Made by a program: the position numbers and the translations under genes | Origin: Lutraria lutraria | Taxonomy: Eukaryota; Mollusca; Bivalvia; Venerida; Mactridae | DNA length: 64,000 nucleotides | NCBI GenBank assembly: GCA_964023205.1 | Contig: OZ026834.1 | Coordinates: 30,480,756-30,544,755, forward strand | Direction of reading: 5' to 3' | The notes under the pieces: model-generated | Seen by the model: the letters and a program-made list of their open reading frames with translations, nothing else | Databases searched by the model: none | Told to the model about the DNA's origin: nothing | Shown: piece by piece, positions 21,955 to 34,375 of the stretch | Position numbering within the stretch: position 1 is the stretch's first letter | Layout: each line of letters starts with the position of its first letter

Positions 21955-23340
21955 CATTTCTGCCATCTATCAACAAGTGTAAATATTTCAGTCATATGTT
22001 TGTCTATTCTTGCTTGAACTATTTCTGTCAACAATTTTTCTTCACTGGATGGAATTACTTCTGTCACCTGCTTCTAAAGTGAGGTATTGAACCATAAAAA
22101 TCTGCAAGTGAAAGATTATAGGATATGAATACATCACAAATACACAGAGTAACATTATACAACAATACAAGGGGACATTAGTGACATCTTTAAATATTTC
22201 TATTAAATAGTCTTACATAGAAGAAGTCATTAATAAAAGCAAGCACAACTATACCATTTATTAAAAATATGATAATGCTTGGTAACAATGAGTCTGCAAA
22301 ATTGAGAAAGAAGAAAAATGTACTGTTCAAAATTAAAGATTCCTCACATTGAATATCAATTTAAGCATTATCAAATAACTGCAAAATACTCAAGTCAAAA
22401 TTTAACATCAGACATGTACAAAAAGCTCAATCAAAAAAAGATATCCCCAGAGAATGACAAAAATTAATACTTACAGCATGATTGGGTAAAATCTATCCTT
22501 CATCTTAATGCTTTTATCACTACAGTAACAGAGTAAAACTGACAAATGTTGTGTATCCATCAGATGTCATGGTGTATGTGTCAATCAACTGAAAAAAATG
22601 AACAGAATTTCAGGATAAATTGTAGTATATTACTTGTCCTGATCTGATATCAGTCAACAATTAAGACTAAAAGCTCCAAGTACACACAACAACAACTCAC
22701 ATTTAACTGTTTAATCAAAGATGTATAGGTCTTTGGTTTAATGTACATCTGCCTGCATGAGTACCCCACCCACTAACAAATACATGTATCTTATTTTAAA
22801 CAACTGCAATCTTCCTTTAAAATGCATTGACAATTATTACAATTGTTATCAGAAAACACAAAAACATGGTTTCTAATAATTTAAATTGATGAATAAATAT
22901 ATAGAATCTATGTGTCTGGAAATTTTGAATAACAAAGATTGCTCGGATGAATCAAGTCTCTGAACTTCTTTATCCCGTAGAGGTACAAATTATTTAGTGT
23001 GCTAAGATACATCAACAAACATACCATAAACAACAGACACATTTACTTAAATTAAAAATTCAAATCGGAAAATAAACGAAATAATTAAAATCTTACCTGA
23101 ATTTGACATCTGTCCTTCTAAAATACCAACAACTTTGTGCGGTCTTTGGCGCGCGACGTCACGGTTCACCTCCGCTGGCACTCGCCCCTACATGATACAT
23201 TCAACGCAGTAAGCGGGAACCAAAAAAAAATCACTCTTGTAAAATCCGTGCAACATACCTGAAAATTGTGCCTGTAGGCGATAATCTTTGTTGTCCTTTT
23301 TCACAATGGATTTTTAGGCTTTCGACAGCTTCAAATACAG
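21955..23340 (-). ncRNA. Putative 5' exons of a minus-strand transcript upstream of the satellite
   Basis: Minus-strand blocks flanked by good splice signals: 22,475-22,588 (CATTTTTTTCAG acceptor, GTAAGTATT donor), 22,217-22,293 (ATTTTGCAG, GTAAGA) and 21,955-22,073 (CCTCACTTTAG, GTGAGT). Two more donors, at about 23,097 (TTCAG|GTAAGA) and 23,259 (TTCAG|GTATGT), sit in a local GC-richer segment with CGCGCGACGTCACG at about 23,150, which suggests a promoter with alternative first exons. The 21,955-22,073 block is open in one frame and reads like a charged helix (EEKLLTEIVQARIDKHMTEI), but the upstream exons contain stops in every frame that would join it. Coding status is unresolved; a long non-coding RNA is as likely. 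Confidence 0.4.
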
Positions 23341-24790
23341 TGAACTGAAAATGATCAAAACAAAATACCTTTGTGACAGAATTTACTTATATTCGTTGTA
23401 GTTTTCAACATCTAGGCTTAATGAACTGTTATTACAGCATGTCCCATTTTTATTCTACACCAATAGATTCAAACTAAGGGTAATTTCACCTTACACAGTA
23501 TGCAAACAATCATTCAATCATACTGTTATAGTCTAGTCATTGGGGTGCCCATGGTGTTTGAAATACTCACTTGATATATTTAAAATCACATTGTTTAAAA
23601 CCATCAGTTTATGTGTTTATACACTGTACATGTTTTATAATACCCCCGCGTCATTCAAAAATAGCGTATCATGAAATTCTCATGATTTCTCTCCCAAAGG
23701 GTATATCTATGTCTCTCATGCCTTCGAAATTCATAGACTAAATTATCATATTTCTTTTCTTCTAAATTCATGGTCTTTATGTAAAATTAAACCAGGTTTT
23801 AGGTTAGGTTAGAATTGTTGAGTATTCATTTTATTTACTGTCCACCTTGACTTATAGTTATCTATACAACTTGTTTCAATTCTAATATTAATTAATATTG
23901 TGGCAACTTGTAAATAGAAAGTAAAACATAAGTAAACCGTTACACTGAATCTGTATTATTCATTTGCTAGTTGATTTATTAGTGACGATTTAGATCCAGT
24001 GTCAGGGGCGTAGCTTGCCCTAAAAGTGGGTATAGAAATCGAGCAGTGAGTCGAGGATTGCTCCATTCTTTGAAATAGGGATAAGTAATACAATGGCCTA
24101 GTACAATGTACATTACTAAACATGACTGTAAGTGGCCAACGTAGTCATGAAATCAGTGCACAGCAGTAGTAACATTATTGAACTGAATTGTGTTATCTTG
24201 TCACTATTTTTTTTCAAACCATGCATTGCTCATGCTTACGGCGCATTTAAGTTAAAAAAGATATATATTTGCAATCAAAATCAAGTTCTGTTCTCAAAGT
24301 ATGCAGACGATGTGTTATAACGAAGCAATTCATAAGATTCTGGCAGGCATGGCTCCTGCACAGATATTGCTAACGAAGGAGTAATTGAAATTGTAATTAC
24401 ATGAAATTAAATTAAATACATACAAAATTCATTCCAAATGTTGAAGTGGATTTTTTTTCCAATAACAAAATGCCAAAAAGCCAATTAAAAAGGATAAGGC
24501 GTTCACATGAGCTTCGAATTGTAGATCGTCGCAGGTGCATTGTGGGGCATTTTCATTTATCAAATCATCGATTTTCCGCGAAAGTTGCAAAAGTTAAGTA
24601 AGAACTATATGTATACTGACGTCCATAAGAAACACATCATCCCCGTTTGTAGGGCCATATTTGATTGTCTAAATATTGAATGCATGTTTTGTGATTCAAA
24701 AATAGAGATTGGGAATAGTTTTACACATATCACTTGTCATCGGAGTGTGATTAAATATTACACGGATTAACACTAATTTAAAAAACATTA
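23341..24790. other. Intergenic, nothing clearly recognised
   Basis: AT-rich sequence with no supported exon or family member. Short open frames at 24,132-24,320 and 24,540-24,770 show no family features and no splice context. Confidence 0.4.
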
Positions 24791-24794
24791 ACCC

Positions 24795-25270
24795 CTAAAA
24801 TTCGTCAGTACCGGTTATCCAAGGACGTCCCACATGTGTTCAGTTGGGTTACAATCGGGAGATTTAGCAGGCTATGGCAGAATGTCAATATCATTGGCTA
24901 TGAGAAAGTTTCTTGTGAATCCGGCCGTATGGGGGCGCATTGTCATGTTGAAATGTAAGGCCATGCGTTGATAAAACATGGGAACGACTACAGGACGAAG
25001 AATTTGGTTTATATACCCTATGTCGTTTAAATTCCCATTAATAAGCACCAGGTCAGATTTATAGCAGCCCAAACCATTACACCACCCCCACAAAAACGAT
25101 TATGCTCCAACACACAATTGCGGGAGAAACGTTCATTACGTCGACGGTGAACGCGATCATGTCCGTCGGCAAAGGCAACATTATTAAAGCGGAATTCGCG
25201 ACTATAGACAACACCAACGCCTTCCGATGTTGTTTTGAGCACATTGCCGATGTTCCTGACGGTGATGGTC
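24795..25270 (-). pseudogene. Decayed Tc1/mariner-type (DDE) transposase fragment
   Basis: Minus-strand reading gives, across a frameshift near 25,070, parts typical of the DDE transposase C-terminal half: DRVHRRRNERF, NRFCGGGVMVW, LVLINGNLND, RPHTAGFTRNFL, NDIDILP, then PAKSPDCNPTEHMWD after a stop. The third catalytic acidic residue (E in NPTEHMWD) is visible. The residue expected to be the second aspartate, before RPHTA, is not D (NMTMRPHTA). A frameshift, stops and the lost residue make it inactive. The N-terminal DNA-binding half and terminal repeats were not found. It lies about 600 bp upstream of AIDA. Confidence 0.85.
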
Positions 25271-25893
25271 CGTACTTATTAGACCCAATGATTAGATTGA
25301 AAGATTCGATTATATTGCTTGCTGTATAGTATAGGTCTTTGTCATGATGGATCTTTGCCAGTTGTGTTAGCTCATGCGTGACTTACACGACTTGTCTCTG
25401 GTAGCGCACCCAATCCGTAGATGTCACACTTTTTGTACTGTCTCTGAGAGCAGTCCTTGATGCTATAATACATCAGATAGTTTTATTGAAATGAAACTAC
25501 AATGTACCTGATTACATTTGTATTATACAGCAACTGAACAACGTACATTTTATTAGGCCTAATTCTTAACTGAAATAATTATTCAAAGGCCTTGACTTCA
25601 GTCTAACGGATTGTTTATAAGTTTTAAAATGGTTATAATGATAATTAAATTATATTCAAGTTCTTTTTATTATAGATATACAATGTATATAGTTTTGATT
25701 TGAGTTTCTTGAGATCAAAATCAACGCGCGGGGAAAAGTTCTAGATGGTGGTATAACAACACTAAATTTATTGGGAGTAATTTTCACGCCAAAGTATTTC
25801 CAACGGGTCACAAACAATTAATTGTCTGTAAACAAATGCTAGTCAGGTGTAATTTGCCAGGTTTTTACATTGAACGTCTGATATGTCAGTGAA

Positions 25894-28800
25894 ATGAATG
25901 ATATTGAAGATGAGGAGAAAGTTGTCTCTGCCTGGCACACTGCGTTTAAGACTGCCTCAGACTACGATTTATGGGGACAACCGGTGGAAGCAATTGAAGA
26001 TTATCAGAGGTATGTCTCACAGTCACACGCGCAGTCTTACTTTAAGTTAAGTACTATTAAACGATGCCATATTTCGTTGATTTATAAAGGATCTGACTAG
26101 CATTTAATGATATAAGATTGTCTTAACAGACTACTCAGTTTGGTACCTTTCCGCTGAATCATCTATGTTCAATGTTCAATGACAATCAGTATTCAGTTAA
26201 AAATCAGGTTTGAGGAAATGCGTTACCGATAAAGGTTGAATCATTAATGACTAAACTTTAAATGGCAGACAAGTAGAGTGTGATATGTTAGACTGTAGTA
26301 TAGGGTTGTAATGGGGTTAAGGTTAGTTACTCTTCTGCCTTTAGCTGAATTTGTATCATTCATTCTGCCAATAGGGCTAACCGAGAAAATGACATTTATA
26401 AGCTTCATTCATAGAACTTTACACTGCTACTTATCTAGTATGACAGATGGCATTTCTCCATTTATATATTGTTGCTGACATCCTCTGTGAAAAAAGGGTT
26501 CTTATAAAGCCTTTGCTGATTGCCTGATGGTAAATATTTATCAGCAAGAATTACTGCGTAATCTTGCACTTTGTCTATATCCACGTCCAGGGTTCAACAT
26601 TAACTTTTTCGACTACTGGACCAGTGGGTCCAGTAAGCCTGAGGATTTACTAGACCTGACTTAATTTGAACTTGACCAAACTTTTTCAAGACAAACAACA
26701 TATGGACTTTACTAGACCAGACCCACATTCTACTAGACAATGTCTTTCGGTCCTAAAATATATGTTAGTGTCAAACTCTGTATGTCTCCGTTTTTTTTGT
26801 TTTTTAGAAAGTCAGGGCTCTCCTTTGACCCTTAAAATGACATTCTGACTCTTGAAATTTGCAAAATAAGGTTTTTTACTCTTGAGAATAGGTACCAAAG
26901 GGTCAAATTACATAAGTAGGAAACTTTGTTGACTCTTTAAATTTCTATCAGCTAACTTTTGAAGTCTAGGGAGTACCCTGAAAGTCATTCATAGTGTGCC
27001 TAAATCATTTCAGATTGTATAAGCAGTTGTTGAAATTCTCATCCTCAGAAAGTGTAACCTTTACAGATGAACAAAAGGTTTGTAGTAGTCAATGTTATTC
27101 AGAAGCCAAAAATTCTAGTGCTGGCTACTTTTTATGCGCCCGTTTTAAAAAGGGGTCATATTATGGGAACACCCATGGCGAGCTGGCAGGCAGGCGGCGT
27201 CCACAAAGGTGTCCGCTCTCTAATTCAAATAGTTTTATGCGAATCCTCACCAAACTTAATGGAAATGTTTATGGCCATGAGATCTCAGTCAAGTTCGATA
27301 ACCCGCCCAATCGGTCCAGGCACTACTGAGTTATGCCCCTTGATGCTTGGAAATATGAATTTTGATGTGCGCATTTTGTGACCTGGCATTCTTGTCGTCA
27401 TTCAAAAGATAAGTTAACACTGAAAAAATTGTGTAATTTAAATGAAGCCTGCTAGTCTGAATCTTCTGGACGCTGAGTTTTTCTTGTAGTGTTGTGTGTG
27501 GTATCCAGTTAGTGATTTATTCTACTTAAACACCTGGTTTATCATGTTTTTTTGTGAAATCCTGAAAAAAAACTCAGCTGTAAGTTATTGCTAGAAGGGG
27601 AAACTTTATCTAAATATCTAAACATTTTGATACATATGCCAACATTTTTTAATGATTGTATTAAGTACTTATATTTTTTCATAAAGTGCAGGAATTGTAC
27701 ATATTTGTTTTGATACTCAACATAAATCTTTAATCTTAAATTGTAATTCCATCCTACATTTTCATTACAGAAGATTCTTGGAAAGATTGCAATTTGCCTC
27801 GAGTTGAGATGTAAATCATTACAGGTAAAGTAGTTAAATTTTATAACAATCATAAAAACAATGTCTGTACTATAAATTTATTGCGCTGGAAAAAATAGTC
27901 ATGTTTAGGGAGGCTTGACAATAACAACGGGGTTCGTAGATCAATAAACTCTTCTAATATTTTTTTACCCATATCTCCCATACTTTAAGACATACGATTC
28001 ATTCCAAAATAGTTAACTAGGCTGTTTTCGAAGAAAAAGTTGAGCTATTGTGATTGACTGTGTCTGTGCAAAAACCTATTTATGTAGCTCATAACTCAGA
28101 AACTATAAGAGGTAGCAACATGGAACTTCATAGATAGATTTCACTAATGTTGGCACTGCTTGCAGAGCTCTTGTTTATTTTGCTGATTAAATTTTTAGAA
28201 CTTTAGAAGTTAGTACCTAATAGGGTAACAGAAAACATTTTTTCTTGCCTTATAATCATTGGTTTGTAAATCGGGAAACTGTTAGACTTTAGTGTCAATT
28301 TTAATTGTAATAATTTGTTGTACATTTATCACTTTGCTATTATATTTAATGATATGTTTTTCATTTGTACTTCCATAGCATCCAGGATCAACAGATGGTG
28401 TTTCATTAGTTGATCTGCAGAAAATTGAAAATAGTAAGAATTGGATTTTTATCAAAAACAAATGCAATTTTATAATAAAATGAGTTAAGAACTACACAGT
28501 GCACTAAGCAACAAGAATTTTTCTAACGTCATGAAATTACAGTAAAGTGTAATGAAGTGATTGAAGATCATTTCATAAACTAATGTTTATCCATAAATTC
28601 ACAAAAACAAACACTTTTGGACGCACCAAAAAGTAAAAACACTGTATAATATTTCTGTAAAATTTTGTTTGTTTGACCTGTTTATTTAAGCTCTGTATTT
28701 TCCACTCTCTGTTCTAAATAGAATTGATTTTAGAAATTGTATGTTTATTACAGCCTTGCAGAACCTTTTAAAACAGAGATCTAAAGATTTTCCTGTTGAT

Positions 28801-31800
28801 GTTGCTGCTGCCCAGCTTACAGATAGGAAGAAGTCTTTACCAACACACCAATATCAGTATGTTATAGTATGGTTTATTCTCATTGTCTACTGAATGGATA
28901 TAGTGTCTGTCCATCTGTCTGTCTATCATTAGATGAAGTCATTTTCATATTCTGTATATGTCTTTAATGAATTATCGCATTACCAAGGTGCAAACTTTTA
29001 GATTCTGACAATCTGCTGGCCTCCAGGTCATACACTGTAAGCAATTAAAGGGACAGACTATGATTTTGTGTGAAAACAATTTGAGTTCCAGCAAATTGTA
29101 ACTATGGATATATCTGTATATTATTATGCCATTAGTTTGCAAATTTTCTCAAGATTGTTTTACATGGCTAATTAAATCAATTTAGCTTGATAAGATATGA
29201 GACACATAGATGTAAATAGGGAATTACATTATTTGGCCCCATAAAGTATCGTTCTTCCTAAATTTCTCACTACAACGAAAGTTCATGAAAAGCTATAATT
29301 ATGGTCCTTAGAACAGATTGTGTTCCACGTTTAAAAGGTTTTTACTGCAAACTATTAGTAACTTTTTTTTTTATTTATTTTAGATTACCAGAACTTGATA
29401 ATGATGATGAAGACAGACAACCACTCAGAGGTTTGACTTTGCACTGTTCTCTTTTCTTTTAATCCTGTGAAGGACAGGGCAGTAGTATTGGGGGTGGGGG
29501 AGGGCTTAGACTCCCCATGTTAGTTTTGATTCTTTCCCCCCCCCCCCCTGTTGTCAGACAGAATGTAAAACTAGCACCACTCCCAATCCTGAAATAGCTT
29601 CCTACATGCCTGTATGGAATGTTCTGTCTTGACCAAAATTGTATCTTTAGAATAGAATTTACTGTATACATTTTGTATTATAAAGTTAATTGTAAGCCAT
29701 TTTGTATAACATAAAATAGTGAGATAAGGTTATTTTGTCGTTTCTGGTATTCATGAAATTTTTGTTTTTTATACCCCTGCTCAAACTTCGTTTGCGGGGG
29801 TATATTGGAGTCACTCTGTCAGTCAGATAGTCGGTCGTTCTGTCTGCATACAATATCATAAGTTTGTGGAGTCAACTACTTCCACATTCTTTAAGCGATT
29901 GCAATGAAACTTGAAATATTTTGTCACCATGGAGTGTAGATGTACAAAACACAATTTTCATTCCCAGCGATTCACTCATTCAAGAGTTATGTCCCCTTGA
30001 ACTTAGTGGTGTAGTGCACAATCACATTCTTAGTGTCGAAGTGGCGGTAGGGGTATTAGTCACCTCTGTGACAAAGCTCTAGTTTTTTCTTGAATTAATA
30101 AAAATATGATGAATTTGGCATAAAAAATGGATTCAGCAGCAAATGGTCATCATATACCATGATACATACCAACTTTCTCCATCCTTAAATCAAATACCAT
30201 AATGGTATAGTTGAAGAATGTATAAAAGAAAATAACAATACTTGAAGACTGAAATTACGAAACTGAATTGAAAACATTGGTGTATTAAAACATACCATAC
30301 CATTTGAATTATGTTAGAGAATTTATTACTAGTATATTCTTTTGAGAGACAAGAGGATTATTTAAATCTGCATGATGGCATAAGCATGTTTTTGATATGA
30401 GATATTTTTTCTTCTTTCTGTTATTTATTATATGCATGTTTTATTGTTGTAGAACGAGGAAGTTTATTACCTGAGCCAGTATCATTGATAGGAAAACCTG
30501 TATTAACTATCAAAATACTCAAAATTGGGTTGAAGGATGCCAAACAGTATATCGATCCTTATATATCTGTCTATGTGAAAGGTATTTAGGACATTACACT
30601 TATCTGCAATTAGTATTAATGGATTTTGAAGTCCAACTTGTATAAATTATGTTAAAGATTCACATTTTACTGATTGAAAGTTGTGTGGTAAATTATTGGT
30701 TTATAGTATAATTTATCTTGGGATTTATCCTGGTATTCAAGTTTCAGAATTATGAGGTAAATGAATTTTCAATTATATTTTTTTATTTACAATTAGACTA
30801 TTATGTTGCACAATACTTACATACAATGTATCTGTTGCTGTTTTAGGTTATCAAATGATTTGAGTGCTGATCACTAAAACATGGTGATAGCAATTTTTTA
30901 TGATATGTATTTGTATGCAGTATGTTGTCGTTAATGTGGAGTAGTTACCTCTTCCTTGTTGAAGGGTAAAGTTAGTGCTGATTAGAATACCGTACAGAAA
31001 TTTTTTATGGTGAATTGACCACCCTATATATACAGAAAAATTGTTGAAAAAAGGCATTAAACCGTAAAAAATGTTGTTCTTTTTGTATATACCGGTACAT
31101 GTAATATGTTGTTTTACAGATAATCTTGGTGCTGATCTTACAACACATCAAGATACACCAGTAATTAAATCAAAGGAAGATACCTATGTTGTGTTCAATG
31201 TTGATGTTCATATACAGAAAACTCTAGATAGTCTTCCACCAGGTAATTCTAATTCAGAGAAATATTGGGCAAAAAAAACAGTATATAAATACTGAGGTTG
31301 ATAGTATTTTCGTAAGTTGACAATTTACTGTCGCCCTGTCAGACATGTAACATTTATTTTATTATACTGAAAAACTATTCAAACCATTATTGATGATTTA
31401 GTCTTCTGTTTATATCTGAAATGCGAAAATAGATACTGTGCATGCGCAATAAAGGATAATTTTTTAACATTCCGTAACTATGGTAGCGGGCGGCAGTATT
31501 TTTCAGACAGTAATTTTTCCCCCCTGGGTCTGACGGTACTTAAATGTCACAGTGGTCTATGGAAGATTAACATTGTAAATGAAATTGAGGAATACTAATT
31601 GTGTTTAATACAGTTACCCAACCAGCCCTATTCTATTTGCATCAACCTTAAAATTTAAGCAGCAAAATCTAAAGTAAGAAAATGGTTGTGGATGAATTGT
31701 TCCTTGCATTCTCACAAAAGGTGTTAAGTAAAAATAGTTTTTGGCCTATCTACCCTAAGTTTCTGGGTCAAGTAACCCTGAGGAAGGCTTTCCAGTCTCA

Positions 31801-32788
31801 GGTTTCGGAAACCATTTGACGTATGATTTAGGTATACGGCTATCAATCGTAAGACCTGGAAACGTTACAAGCTCATCTGATTGTATATTGAAATAATGCT
31901 GTCTATTCTAGGTAGTAGTCTTATGAGTGATTCATTACTATTGTGTTAAAAATGAATAGTTTATGAAAAAGGGGATCATTGAAGTTATGCCTAAATGTTC
32001 TTTTTTTCTTTTTTTTGACAATCATTAAATATTTATCTTCAATACTTTGAACTGAAAGTTAAGATTTTGACTTACTGTTACTTTCAATTAATTTTCATAT
32101 ACATATACTTCAGTGTCTGTCATATATTTTGTTCTAAAACAGACAACAAATTATTTGTAATCATTTATATTCTTAGGATATGCCATTTTCTTTGAGTTTA
32201 AACATTACAAACCAAAGAAGGGGTGTGTAAGTACAAGATGCTGGGCCTTTATGGAGAAAGATGAGATCAAAGAAGGATCTACTATACTTGAGCTGTAAGT
32301 AAATTAATTTGTTTTAAGTCAATAACTTGGGTCTTGATCAATCTGGTACAGACTTGTCAGCTGTGTACCTGCCTATATGTAAGTTCGCAGTTGAGTCCAC
32401 ATCATTTTTCCAAAAATCAATCAAATTCTTGACCGAGATGGGTTTCAGAATGTATCATATTCTTGAATCGACTTCAATTTAGCCTGGCTACGAGCATGCA
32501 TGTCTGTTATTATTTCGGCTAACGCTTCGATCGACATTACTTGTCTAGGGTGAACATAACGTTCTATCACCCTAATTGGGATGTGATATTTATATATTAC
32601 TGCTGAAGTTCCTGTTTTATGTGCATATCTTCCTGCATTTATTTGTTGCTACCATTTCTGTAACAAATCCTGATATTATTATTATTATTTCCAGTTATAA
32701 GAAGCCAGCCAATTACAAGCGCAAGAATCTTCAACTATTTACTGTCAAGCCATTATATCTTCACCTGAAATTATCCATCAACACATGA
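25894..32788 (+). CDS. AIDA: AIDA, axin interactor, dorsalization-associated protein; complete, 10 exons, 300 residues
   Basis: In vertebrates AIDA binds Axin and blocks Axin-driven JNK signalling, and it has been linked to HRD1-dependent degradation of lipid-synthesis enzymes. Exons: 25894-26009, 27014-27077, 27771-27824, 28379-28433, 28754-28856, 29384-29430, 30453-30581, 31120-31242, 32177-32294, 32695-32788. All introns are GT-AG and phases agree. The N-terminal helical region (about 1-100) has DYDLWGQPVEAIEDYQR and KILGKIAICLELR. A short acidic linker (PELDNDDEDRQ) follows, then the C2-type domain (about 147-300) with LTIKILKIGLKDA, YIDPYISVYVK, DTPVIKSKEDTYV, FFEFKHYKPKK, FMEKDEIKEG and KPLYLHLKLSINT. 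The length is close to the human protein (about 306). The start was chosen because it opens the conserved N-terminus. Nothing appears broken. Confidence 0.96.
26588..26760 (+). mobile_element. Partial copy of a CAGGGCTTGACACT-type element
   Basis: Starts CAGGGTTCAACATTAAC and carries CTGGACCAGTGGGTCCAG and repeated TACTAGAC motifs. It resembles the left half of the 260-bp element at 45,882-46,141. The right end is not identifiable. It lies in AIDA intron 1. Confidence 0.45.
26812..26984 (-). repeat. Interspersed repeat family A, copy 3
   Basis: Inverted copy of the repeat at 1447-1645, with matching blocks TGACTCTTGAAATTTGCAAA and TACCAAAGGGTCAAATT. It lies in AIDA intron 1, just before exon 27,014-27,077. 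Confidence 0.7.
27120..27390 (+). repeat. Probable interspersed repeat in AIDA intron 2
   Basis: A GC-richer block than its surroundings (TTTTATGCGCCCG, GGCAGGCAGGCGGCGTCC, GTTATGCCCCTTG). The style resembles repeats I associate with bivalve genomes, but there is no second copy in the window, so the call rests on composition. The open frames across it (27,067-27,381 and 26,994-27,329) have no family features. Confidence 0.4.
28030..28175 (+). repeat. Interspersed repeat family E, copy 2
   Basis: Carries TGTCTGTGCAAAAAC, AGCTCATAACTCAGAAACTA and AGCAACATGGAACTTCATAG. Other copies are at 9,826-10,005, 62,030-62,215 and 62,648-62,800. It lies in AIDA intron 3. Confidence 0.65.
29768..30090 (+). 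repeat. TATACCCC-type interspersed repeat
   Basis: Begins TATACCCCTGCTCAAACTTC with a short inverted arm (GTTTGCGGGGGTATA), followed by CACTCTGTCAGTCAGATAG, AAGAGTTATGTCCCCTTGAA and a right end near GGGGTATTAGTCACC. A related left end (TATACCCCCACCGGCTGTCA) occurs at 51,963. This is a common style of bivalve repeat from memory. It lies in AIDA intron 6. Confidence 0.55.
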
Positions 32789-34375
32789 AGTAATCATACA
32801 TATAGTATAGAATAAACAGAACAACATATTTATAGGAGTCTCTATATAATTGTGTGACAAAATCATTCATATACAGTACAACCTCTGTAGAGCAACACCC
32901 TGTGGAAGCTGCAAATATTGGCTGTTGCTTAGAGGATGTTGCTCTGCAGAGGTTAAATTTATATTAAATATTAGCTTAGGGAAAATTTTGAAGATGTTGT
33001 TATAGAGAGGTAGTTGGTCTACAGAGGGCCACTCTGGAGAGGTCATACTGTACTGTAGAATTAAAAATTTCAGTGGAAGATTTAACTTCATGTTAATGTT
33101 AGAATCTTGATTATTGTTTTTACTAGTGTCCTAGCCAAAATTGAATGTAGAAGTTCATACTTGTTACAGATAAGATAACTTATTATCAACTTGACAATGT
33201 TAGTCTTGGGAAATATTTGATTCTACAGTAAGTGACTTAATACTAAATAGAAAATATGTATTCTGTTTACTTAGAACCTAACATAGTTATCATTTGAGTG
33301 TTATTGTGTTTGTTCGAATTTTTATATTTGTTGTTGATAAATGTTTTGTTTGGATTTATTCTAAGTCAGCATGATATGTTCAGTCAAATCTGAGCTATAG
33401 ATCTTAGTGAAATGAAACCACATGGATAGAAAGATGAATTTAACACCAACCGTGTTTGTGAGAATTCCATATGTACAGCTTTGACTGTATACATGTATTA
33501 TGCTGTGTTTGTCAGTTACGGAATTTGTGTTGTATTTTGTTTCTGTTTGTCACGAATTAATACTGTGTTGACTGTTTTGATGTCTTACATTTCACTATCT
33601 GTCTCACAGTTTTTACAAATAGCTTTTTGAATCTCTTGAATTTTATATCATCCATATCATTACATCATCAATATTTGTTTTATCCTTAGAGGCCAAGATT
33701 CAGGCAAAATATCAAAATGTGTCTTTTTAAATTGTATTTAAAGGGAAATAACTATTTATTAGTTATAATTTTCTATATGCTTGTGTGCCAAAACCAATAC
33801 CTGCCAATAATGACATCTTCAAAGATGGACCAATACTAAGTTAACCATCTCTTTACTTGGTGATAAAATCAATAATTATTGTTTAAATTATTCATATTAA
33901 GGAGATTTCATTAATCTTCAAACTAACTAAATACTCGATAAAACACATAGCATAGTAATGATATCTTTGTATTAGTATTTACAAATTGTAACACACTGTA
34001 CTCCATTGGATTTTTGCTTCGGTGAACGTTAAATAATTATCACTTTTATTGAGATTGTTTAAAACTTGAGCATCTTTTTGATGTAGTGACTTTTTGTTGA
34101 TAGAATACGACTTATAAAGTTGTGTTTATCTGTAATCTGTATCGTCTTCCAGTTGTTTCCATCACTGTCTTCTTAAATTTTGGTGAAATAAAACCCTGTG
34201 CCCCCCCCCCTCCAAGTAAAATGTACATTTAGGTATGTTGATTTTTGCACTGTTATACTCCCAGGTAGTCCCAATGTATTCTAGAAGTAATACTTGTATC
34301 CAATAGTTTTTGCTATATAGTATCCAATTGTATATTGTTATATACTGCCAATAAATATATTTTGCTTTGTCAGCA
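32789..34375 (+). other. Probable AIDA 3' UTR with candidate polyadenylation signals
   Basis: AT-rich sequence after the AIDA stop. AATAAA motifs occur at 34,187-34,192 and 34,350-34,355, either of which could end the transcript. Other AATAAA-like words occur nearer the stop, so the true end is not fixed by sequence. Confidence 0.4.
32873..33060 (+). mobile_element. Small inverted-repeat element, family B, copy 1
   Basis: Starts ATACAGTACAACCTCTGTAG and ends GAGAGGTCATACTGTACTGT, an imperfect terminal inverted repeat. The interior has TTGCTCTGCAGAGGTTAAA. Copies at 51,527-51,705, 56,490-56,731 and 61,416-61,600. It lies just downstream of the AIDA stop codon, probably within its 3' UTR. Confidence 0.75.

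Noticed and set aside
29459..29671. 70-codon minus-strand frame with a proline run
   Set aside because: The proline run comes from a poly-G/poly-C patch at about 29,488-29,550 in AIDA intron 6; low complexity.
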